NCBI GenBank assembly: GCA_035575835.1
Contig: DATLXM010000150.1
Coordinates: 1 to 19,932, forward strand
DNA: 19,932 bases
Origin: Gaiellasilicea sp035575835
Lineage (GTDB): Bacteria; Actinomycetota; Thermoleophilia; Gaiellales; Gaiellaceae
Direction: 5' to 3'
Shown: piece by piece, positions 1 through 4,472 of the stretch
How the letters are laid out: each line of letters opens with the position of its first letter
How positions within the stretch are numbered: position 1 is the stretch's first letter
The notes under the pieces: model-generated
Databases searched by the model: none
The model's input: the letters and a program-made list of their open reading frames with translations, nothing else
What the model was told of the DNA's origin: nothing
Made by a program: the position numbers and the translations under genes

Positions 1-9
1 CGAGGCCGC

Positions 10-324
10 TCACGCCGAACGCAGCCGACGAACCCGCGGCGGAGCCACCCGATCCGGCGCAGACTCCGAACCCGGCGGCCGACCCGCAGCCGGACGACGC
101 GACAACGAGCGCTCCAGCCGATCGCACAACCCGTCCGCCTCCGCCAACGTCTTCAGCAACGGATGCGGCACAAGCGCACGCCCCGTCGCGCCACCCTGGG
201 AGGTCACCGGCGATCCGAGCTCGAGCCACTCAGCCTCGATCAGGGCTCTCCGCGCAACAGCCGCGAGATACCGCTCGCGCGCGTCCTCCCGGCCGTCTTT
301 CGGCGACACCCCCTCAGCCACCAC
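10..324 (-). CDS. Phage terminase small subunit-like protein (P27 family)
   Basis: The protein resembles P27-type terminase small subunits, which recognise phage DNA and hand it to the large subunit for packaging. What is seen is an N-terminal helix with GREDARERY, a helix rich in A, L and E, then a Gly/Thr stretch around SQGGATGR followed by VPHPLLKTL and a helix with LCDRLERSL, as in this family. The tail is Arg/Pro-rich. The start is uncertain. GTG at 324 or 321 overlaps the HNH stop by about 10 nt and is chosen here; a TTG at 375 would add 17 residues but overlap HNH by 62 nt. It directly follows the HNH gene, the usual HNH-TerS order of head-packaging modules. The large subunit would lie left of the window. 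The family call rests on pattern memory only. Confidence 0.6.
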   Translation of the reverse strand: MVAEGVSPKDGREDARERYLAAVARRALIEAEWLELGSPVTSQGGATGRALVPHPLLKTLAEADGLCDRLERSLSRRPAAGRPPGSESAPDRVAPPRVRRLRSA

Positions 325-652
325 GAAATCCGTCCGAAACGAGGCGGGGACTAGCCGCGGCTCGCCTATGTCCAAAAAACTGAGTGGCGCCTCGCTTCTT
401 GTTGCACCGGAGACACGCGGCTCGCATGTTCCAGCGTTCGTCGGGGCCGCCGTGTGAGCGGGGGATGATGTGGTCGCCGCTCAAGGGGTTGCCGGGCGTA
501 CCGGGTTCGCCGCAGATCCAGCAGACTCGTTCTTCGGCGAGGCATTGGGCGACGGCGCGCCGGTGCGTCCTCCCCCGTGCTGGTCGTTTGCAGGCGGGGC
601 AGGTGGTGCGGCTGCCGGGGTGAACGTGGCCGGCGTGGTCGAGGTGGTTCAC
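314..652 (-). CDS. HNH endonuclease, phage type
   Basis: This is a small HNH nuclease of about 112 residues. Zinc-knuckle pairs are visible at C18/C21 (CPAC), C44/C47 (CWIC) and C80/C83. The catalytic core has D60-H61 in SGDHIIPRSHGG, then N75 and the closing CNKKRG. In phages, HNH proteins encoded beside the terminase support DNA cleavage during packaging. The start is taken as GTG 652, whose GTGA overlaps the stop of a 17-codon reading frame beginning at ATG 702; the longer open frame to 886 runs over the upstream gene and looks non-coding. Its 3' end overlaps or abuts the terminase start. The nuclease family is clear; the packaging role is inferred from gene order. Confidence 0.85.
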   Translation of the reverse strand: MNHLDHAGHVHPGSRTTCPACKRPARGRTHRRAVAQCLAEERVCWICGEPGTPGNPLSGDHIIPRSHGGPDERWNMRAACLRCNKKRGATQFFGHRRAAASPRLVSDGFRGG

Positions 653-701
653 GAGCGCAGGTCGCGCGCCTCGTCGGAGAGCTGGATCGACGGCGACGGC
701 A

Positions 702-1595
702 TCAGCGCAGCCCCAGTTGGCCTCGGAGCCGCTTGAGCTCGGCCTGCTTCCACGCGATGTTCGCCGGGTCGTTCTCCCACATTGCCTCCGTCTGCGGGGT
801 CCGCGGAACCTCGATCCCGAGCTGCCGCTTCTGCTCGGCGCCGAACGCCTCGGCGATCGCGGTCGCGTCCTCTTCGAGCGCCGCAATGAGCCCGCTGAAC
901 TCGATGCGTGCGTCGGTGGCGAGCGCCCTCTTCATGGGCTCACGCAAGCCGAGCGCTGCGGCGGCGGTGAAACCGAAGCCTTCCGCTCGGTCCGGATACG
1001 CGGCAGCCCAGAGGAGAGTGTCGCGGCTGTCGAGCAACGCTTGCCGCAGCGCAGGCAGCGCCTGCGCGTGTGCCTGCAGCCGGTGGCGGGCGTCCTCGAC
1101 GTCGCGCCGCGCGTCCTCGATCATCTTCTTCCGGTTGCCCTCGATATGCCGTAGGCGCCGCTCGAGCGCCCGGTCGACCTCGACCATCGCAGCCTCGACG
1201 AGCAGCCGAGCGGCGTCCCGGTCGCGCTCGCGCTCGTACAGCGATGCGGGCGGGCGCGAGCCCTTCTCGCCGGCGGCCAGCCAGTCCGCCAGGGCGCGCG
1301 CATCGTCCTCAGGCGCACGAGCTAGAGCGCCTTCGGCCTCCTGGAGGCGGGCGCCTGCGGCTTCCTGGCGCTGCTTCGCCCGGTCCACGTCGAGGTCGAG
1401 CTTCTCGACCGCCTTCCAGCGGCGAGTCTTCGGCCTCGAGTTACGCAGCGCCCGCTGCTCCTCGGTGATTTCCCAGGCTGCGGCCTCGCGGTCGAGCGGA
1501 AGGCTGCCGACGCCCCGCAGGTGCAGCTTGCTGCGCGCCACGTCAGCCTGCATCGCTGCGGAGGCCGCGCTCGCCGCCTGCAGTATCTCCTTCAT
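702..1595 (-). CDS. Coiled-coil protein of unknown function in phage-like operon
   Basis: I do not recognise the family of this 297-residue protein. It is highly charged and almost entirely helical. Residues about 60-100 and 115-190 are rich in A, E, R, K and Q with few Gly or Pro, consistent with long coiled coils, for example in the segments YERERDRDAA and RKKMIEDARRDVEDARHR. There is no signal peptide, membrane segment or Cys cluster. The C-terminus has a less repetitive stretch (AMWENDPANIAWKQAEL). It starts inside the stop of the HTH gene (ATGA overlap at 1592-1595) and is followed by HNH and terminase, so it belongs to the mobile element. A scaffold, replication-accessory or packaging role is possible but unsupported. 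Confidence 0.75.
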   Translation of the reverse strand: MKEILQAASAASAAMQADVARSKLHLRGVGSLPLDREAAAWEITEEQRALRNSRPKTRRWKAVEKLDLDVDRAKQRQEAAGARLQEAEGALARAPEDDARALADWLAAGEKGSRPPASLYERERDRDAARLLVEAAMVEVDRALERRLRHIEGNRKKMIEDARRDVEDARHRLQAHAQALPALRQALLDSRDTLLWAAAYPDRAEGFGFTAAAALGLREPMKRALATDARIEFSGLIAALEEDATAIAEAFGAEQKRQLGIEVPRTPQTEAMWENDPANIAWKQAELKRLRGQLGLR

Positions 1596-1801
1596 CTCGT
1601 CTCCTTCGAGGTTGGCTGCAACAGGGCGTCGAGCGCGTCGGCCTCGATCCTGAGCGGTGCCCGTGGTCCGCTGCCGATCCGGAGCGCCGCGAGCTCACCG
1701 CCGGCGATCCGCCGGTAGACCGACCACTGGCTCACTTGCAGCCGTTCAGCCACATCCGACACTTTGAGCAGCTTTTGCGGAACGTCTTGTACGGTAGGCA
1801 T
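1592..1801 (-). CDS. Helix-turn-helix protein, excisionase/MerR-like (HTH_17 type)
   Basis: This 69-residue protein consists of one winged-helix DNA-binding domain. The segment KVSDVAERLQVSQWSVYRRI is the classic excisionase-family helix-turn-helix, followed by GGELAALRIG and a final helix (EADALDALLQ). Such proteins act as excisionases or small regulators in phages and integrative elements. It is the first gene of the minus-strand operon and overlaps the coiled-coil gene by 4 nt (ATGA). A TATACT -10 sits 7 nt before its ATG, so transcription probably begins at or very near the start codon. Whether it directs excision or regulates transcription cannot be told, since no integrase is in view. 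Confidence 0.85.
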   Translation of the reverse strand: MPTVQDVPQKLLKVSDVAERLQVSQWSVYRRIAGGELAALRIGSGPRAPLRIEADALDALLQPTSKETR

Positions 1802-2024
1802 GCTTTGCAGTATAGCTGATTCGCTCGGACAGACTTGCAGAACCCCGTTAGGCTCGACGGGTGCTACGAGCGAGACGTTCCGCTGGGCCGGCTGGCGAGA
1901 CGACGGAGCGGCAAGCGAGCCCGAGCCGGTCGCGGTCAGGTGCGCGCGCTGCGCGTTCGTGGCCGAGGGCGAGCTCGAGCAGGCGCGTGAGGCGTTCGCA
2001 GCGCACGAGTGCGCTTCTTCCTAA
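1800..2024 (+). CDS. Possible small zinc-finger-like protein
   Basis: This is a doubtful gene. The C-terminal 30 residues look real: CARCAF followed by a helix (EGELEQAREAFAAHEC) gives Cys-x2-Cys, about 18 residues, then His-x-Cys, the spacing of a compact zinc-binding motif. The upstream half is low in recognisable structure. The only ATG near the expected length is at 1800, within a GCATGC palindrome that also holds the ATG of the divergent HTH gene. A TACGGT hexamer lies only 4 nt upstream, too close to be a good -10. The real start may be elsewhere or non-standard. It sits in the mobile-element region next to two other tiny zinc-type proteins. Confidence 0.4.
   Translation: MLCSIADSLGQTCRTPLGSTGATSETFRWAGWRDDGAASEPEPVAVRCARCAFVAEGELEQAREAFAAHECASS
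1809..1814 (-). promoter_or_regulatory. -10 element for the HTH-led phage-like operon
   Basis: TATACT (minus strand) lies 7 nt before the ATG at 1801. No convincing -35 was seen. The spacing predicts a leaderless or nearly leaderless mRNA. Confidence 0.6.
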
Positions 2025-2156
2025 GAGCTTCCCGCCTACAGTTCCGCGCCGCACCGCGTAAAAACGAGACCTTGTGTAAGCGCCACCGTGAAAATCTTTG
2101 CATGCCGCCAACCATCGTGATTCTCAAGCGTCTTAGCTCTCGGGGACGAGGGAAGG

Positions 2157-2168
2157 GGGCGCGCGCCC
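2157..2168. repeat. 12-bp palindrome GGGCGCGCGCCC, copy 1
   Basis: Perfect self-complementary 12-mer. An identical copy occurs 102 bp downstream. It could be an operator or element-encoded binding site, or a chance product of high GC. Confidence 0.5.
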
Positions 2169-2169
2169 T

Positions 2170-2189
2170 GGGGGAGTGCGGGCTCCCCC
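2170..2189 (+). terminator. Possible stem-loop terminator
   Basis: GGGGGAG pairs with CTCCCCC (7 bp) around a 6-nt loop. No T-run follows, so a structural or T-less terminator is only a guess. Confidence 0.3.
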
Positions 2190-2258
2190 TGACACACGAT
2201 CGCCTAAATGAGCGCCCCTAGGGGAAGAGGGAGCGACTCAGGCGCGACGGGTGCCGTT

Positions 2259-2270
2259 GGGCGCGCGCCC
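2259..2270. repeat. 12-bp palindrome GGGCGCGCGCCC, copy 2
   Basis: Identical to the palindrome at 2157-2168 and located 27-38 bp upstream of the -10 hexamer of the first tiny zinc gene, a suitable place for an operator. Confidence 0.5.
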
Positions 2271-2296
2271 GCGTGATCCTAACCCACGTTGCGTCG

Positions 2297-2302
2297 TATC
2301 CT
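2297..2302 (+). promoter_or_regulatory. -10 element for the tiny zinc-protein pair
   Basis: TATCCT is followed by 6 nt (gcgagc) and ATG at 2309. No Shine-Dalgarno sequence is present. The spacing fits a leaderless transcript. Confidence 0.6.
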
Positions 2303-2308
2303 GCGAGC

Positions 2309-2485
2309 ATGGCCGATCCGGAATCGCTCACCTGCGCGAACTGCGCCAGCACGATCCTCCAGCGCGAAGCTGAGGAGGCCGGCTGGCGCTTCTACTCGGA
2401 CGGCGTCGGCGAGCTCTCGCCCTTCTGCGAAGTCTGCTCGGCCCGTGAGTTCGCAGCGGACGCCCCCGCCTCAACGGATGTCTGA
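2309..2485 (+). CDS. Small zinc-ribbon-like protein
   Basis: A 58-residue protein with two Cys pairs, CANC at residues 9-12 and CEVC at 39-42, separated by a short segment with the aromatic GWRFYSDGVGELSPF. This is the layout of a minimal zinc ribbon that could bind nucleic acid or a protein partner. The tail is short and Ala/Pro-rich. ATG 2309 is chosen over an upstream GTG at 2273 because a TATCCT -10 lies 6 nt before it and the domain begins immediately. Its end overlaps the start of the next zinc-type gene by 8 nt, so the two are translationally coupled. The exact function is unknown; small zinc ribbons of this kind are common in actinobacterial phages and integrated elements. Confidence 0.65.
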   Translation: MADPESLTCANCASTILQREAEEAGWRFYSDGVGELSPFCEVCSAREFAADAPASTDV

Positions 2486-2618
2486 GCCTCCGACGTGGCT
2501 GCTCTCGTGCGGCCACGAGGTGCCGCTGCTCGAGCATGAGCGGCCTGACGACCCACCACGGCGGCCGCGGATGTGCCCGGTCTGTCAGCGTCTCCGGAAC
2601 GTCGAGACGGAGCGGTGA
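2478..2618 (+). CDS. Tiny zinc-binding-type protein, coupled to the preceding gene
   Basis: A 46-residue protein with a CGHE motif at residues 11-14 and CPVC at 32-35, matching one Cys/His pair and one Cys pair around a Pro/Arg-rich linker. This is consistent with binding one zinc ion. The ATG lies inside the 3' end of the upstream zinc-ribbon gene (8-nt overlap), and no separate ribosome site is visible, so translation probably depends on reinitiation. I do not recognise a named family. It is the last gene before the suspected attachment region. Confidence 0.55.
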   Translation: MSEPPTWLLSCGHEVPLLEHERPDDPPRRPRMCPVCQRLRNVETER

Positions 2619-2630
2619 CGTGCCGCCGCT

Positions 2631-2650
2631 AGTGCCCAATCAGTGCCCAT
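2631..2650. repeat. Tandem AGTGCCCA repeats, possible integrase arm sites
   Basis: AGTGCCCAAT and AGTGCCCAT occur in tandem with 11-bp period, about one helical turn. Paired short direct repeats beside an attachment core are typical of tyrosine-integrase arm sites. No integrase is visible, so the role is inferred. Confidence 0.4.
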
Positions 2651-2664
2651 ACGTCCCGAAAGCC

Positions 2665-2713
2665 TACGGCTCGACACCGTGCCGGACCGGTTCGAAACCG
2701 CGTAGCTAAGCCA
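2665..2713 (+). other. Degenerate tRNA 3'-half-like sequence, candidate att core
   Basis: A 5-bp stem (TACGG/CCGTG) encloses a 7-nt loop CTCGACA with T at the usual position before CGA. Downstream is TTCGAAA like a T-loop, then 5 + 7 nt, one base, and CCA at 2711-2713. Only three of five T-stem pairs form, the variable loop is 4 nt, and no matching 5' half is present. The last bases overlap the regulator gene end. This may be an old attachment core or chance. Confidence 0.3.
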
Positions 2714-3407
2714 CTTCCCGCCACTCGGCACCTACCCCCGCCACCTCCCGTCCAACTCCCCACGTGTTCAGGACATAGCGGTCGCCGGGCGCGACCCGGA
2801 GCTTCGAGCGCAGCCGCGAGACGTGGGAGTCGAGCGTCCTCGTGCGGCAGTGAGTCCGGAAGCCCCAGACGTCGCGGAGGAGCTCGTCCTTCGTGAACAC
2901 GCGACGCGGGTCGCTCGCGAGCTTGGCGAGGAGCATGAACTCCTTCCCCGCGAGCTGGATCGCCTCCCCGCGAAGGGTGACCCCACGGGTGACTCGATCG
3001 ACCACGAGCTCGCCCGCCTCCAGCCGGTCGCCGGGATCAGGGGCGACGCGGCGGAGCACGGCCCTGATTCTCGCAAGGAGCTCCTCGTAGACGATCGGCC
3101 GGTGCAGGTAGTCGTCTGCGCCGCGCTGGAACGCCCGGACGCGGTCGACGGCGTCGGCCTGCTCGGGGCCGAGGACGATCACCGGCACCTCCCGGTTCCA
3201 GCTCCGACCCGGCTCGCCGGCCCGGAGGCGGGCGCAGAGGTCGAGCTCGGAGACGAGCACCAGATCCGGTGAGCGCCGCTCCGCGAGGTCGAGCGCCTCG
3301 CCCCCGAAGCGCGCGTTCAGCACCTCGAAGCCGTCGGTCAGGAGCTGGCGCTCCAGATAGTCGCGCGTCTCCGATTCGGAGTCGGAAAGGAGCAGTGCAG
3401 CGGCCAT
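2706..3407 (-). CDS. OmpR-family response regulator with degenerate receiver domain
   Basis: A 233-residue regulator with an N-terminal receiver-like domain (about 1-120) and a C-terminal winged-helix DNA-binding domain (about 130-225; LAGKEFMLLAKLAS, FTKDELLRDVWG, DSHVSRLRSKL). The output domain is intact. The receiver lacks its key residues: the position of the phospho-acceptor Asp is Ser53 (DLVLVSE), the following LP-x-x-x-G loop is missing, the conserved Thr is Gly80 and the conserved Lys is Arg103. It therefore probably works without Asp phosphorylation. There is no kinase next to it. It is divergent from a kelch lipoprotein gene, 36 bp away, with a TAGCTT -10 located 6 nt before its ATG. 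Family certain; target unknown. Confidence 0.9.
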   Translation of the reverse strand: MAAALLLSDSESETRDYLERQLLTDGFEVLNARFGGEALDLAERRSPDLVLVSELDLCARLRAGEPGRSWNREVPVIVLGPEQADAVDRVRAFQRGADDYLHRPIVYEELLARIRAVLRRVAPDPGDRLEAGELVVDRVTRGVTLRGEAIQLAGKEFMLLAKLASDPRRVFTKDELLRDVWGFRTHCRTRTLDSHVSRLRSKLRVAPGDRYVLNTWGVGREVAGVGAEWREVA

Positions 3408-3413
3408 GAGCTG

Positions 3414-3419
3414 AAGCTA
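3414..3419 (-). promoter_or_regulatory. -10 element for the degenerate response regulator
   Basis: TAGCTT on the minus strand with 6 nt to ATG 3407, consistent with leaderless transcription. It overlaps by 2 bp a plus-strand TAGCAT (3418-3423). Confidence 0.5.
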
Positions 3420-3423
3420 GCAT
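3418..3423 (+). promoter_or_regulatory. Possible -10 element for the kelch lipoprotein
   Basis: TAGCAT lies 20 nt before ATG 3444, giving a predicted leader of about 14 nt. It overlaps the -10 of the divergent regulator, so the two promoters should compete. Confidence 0.35.
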
Positions 3424-3443
3424 CGCGCTCTCGACACCGACAG

Positions 3444-4415
3444 ATGTCCTTTGAGCCAACTTTGCGTCTCTTCTTCCCCACCCGTCCGCCCAGCTCACGG
3501 CGCTTTTGGACAGTCCTCCTCACCCTGCTCGTGGTGGGCTGCGCTGCTGGATCGGAGACCAGTTGGAAACGGCACGCGCCGTCGCCGGCGCCGCGCACGG
3601 AGCTGGCCGCCGCGGTCGTCGGATCGTCGATCGTGGCCGTCGGCGGGTTCGCTCCGACCGGCGCCAACACCGCGCGAACGGACGCATACTCGATCGTCGA
3701 GGATCGCTGGCGCCGGCTTCCCGACCTCCCCGTCGCGGTCGATCACGCGGCTGCCACGTCCGCCGGTGGCCGCGCCTACGTGATCGGGGGCTACGGGGCA
3801 GATCGACGGCCGCTCCGGGCCGCCTACGTGCTCGAGCGTGGACGCTGGCGCGCGCTCGTCCGACCACCGGAGGCGCGGGCAGCAGCGGCCGCGGCAATCG
3901 CGAACGGGATCCTCTACGTCGTCGGCGGCGTCGACGAGCGTCGCGGGCTCGCGCGGGTCGCACTCGCGCTCGACCTCCGCAGTGGACGCTGGTCTCGTGT
4001 TCCCGGCCCCTCGCCGCGCGAGCACCTCGCCGCTGCCGCCTCGAACGGCCGGGTCTACGCCCTCGGCGGCCGGGACGCGGGGTACGACACGAACGTCGCA
4101 CTCGTCGAAACACTCGCGCCGGGGGCACGTCAGTGGACGCGTCTCCCCGCGCTCCCGCACGCCCGGGGCGGGACGGGCGCCGCCGTCGTCTCCGGCCGCC
4201 TGCTCTCGGTCGGCGGCGAGGAGCCCGAGGGAACGATCGCGAGCGTTTATGCCTACAGGCCGTCAGAGCGACGCTGGCGCCGGCTCGCAGATCTTCCGAC
4301 TCCACGCCACGGGCTCGGTGTCGTGGCACACCGGGGCAGGGTCTTCGTGGTCGGGGGCGGCCCCGAGCCCGGGCTGACGACGAGCGGCGCCGTCGAAAGC
4401 CTCGCCATCCCGTAA
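3444..4415 (+). CDS. Kelch-repeat lipoprotein
   Basis: A 323-residue exported protein. An Arg-containing start is followed by a hydrophobic stretch (WTVLLTLLVVGC) ending in a lipobox with Cys33, predicting a membrane-anchored lipoprotein on the outer face of the cell membrane. The rest is six kelch units, each with a Gly-Gly pair (VGGF, IGGY, VGGV, LGGR, VGGE, VGGG) and a Trp near its end (RWRRL, RWRAL, RWSRV, QWTRL, RWRRL), which fold as a beta-propeller. Such propellers bind proteins or sugars; no ligand can be read from the sequence. The ATG at 3444 is chosen; a TTG at 3462 is an alternative. The unphosphorylatable regulator transcribed divergently may control it. Confidence 0.85.
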   Translation: MSFEPTLRLFFPTRPPSSRRFWTVLLTLLVVGCAAGSETSWKRHAPSPAPRTELAAAVVGSSIVAVGGFAPTGANTARTDAYSIVEDRWRRLPDLPVAVDHAAATSAGGRAYVIGGYGADRRPLRAAYVLERGRWRALVRPPEARAAAAAAIANGILYVVGGVDERRGLARVALALDLRSGRWSRVPGPSPREHLAAAASNGRVYALGGRDAGYDTNVALVETLAPGARQWTRLPALPHARGGTGAAVVSGRLLSVGGEEPEGTIASVYAYRPSERRWRRLADLPTPRHGLGVVAHRGRVFVVGGGPEPGLTTSGAVESLAIP

Positions 4416-4431
4416 CAGGACGCGAGCAGGT

Positions 4432-4449
4432 GGGCCGCGAAGCGGGCCC
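4432..4449. terminator. Possible bidirectional terminator hairpin
   Basis: GGGCCGC and GCGGGCCC can pair around GAA with one bulged base. It lies between the convergent ends of the kelch gene and the UbiB-like gene. No clear T-run follows on either strand. Confidence 0.4.
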
Positions 4450-4472
4450 TTCAGGGATCTTCGCGCAACAAG

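Larger units (their letters stand above)
2025..2308 (+). other. Gene-poor spacer with palindromes
   Basis: No convincing gene was found in these 284 bases. The first 85 are AT-richer than the surroundings. Inverted repeats include GGGCGCGCGCCC at 2157-2168 and again at 2259-2270, a GGGGGAG/CTCCCCC hairpin at 2170-2189, and CCCCTAGGGG at 2215-2224. It separates the leftward operon and the doubtful zinc gene from two tiny zinc genes, so it may hold operators or terminators. Confidence 0.5.

Noticed and set aside
577..1653. Plus-strand open frame of 358 codons opposite the coiled-coil gene
   Set aside because: Ser/Arg/Ala-rich translation typical of the antisense of an acidic, Ala-rich coding region.
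2009..2221. Plus-strand frame of 70 codons
   Set aside because: No motif, no promoter spacing, and it runs through the palindromic spacer; codon content looks random.
2638..2713. Intact tRNA gene
   Set aside because: The T-stem has only three of five pairs, there is no matching acceptor 5' strand or D-arm, and the CGA anticodon (Ser) would need a long variable arm. Kept only as a possible attachment remnant.
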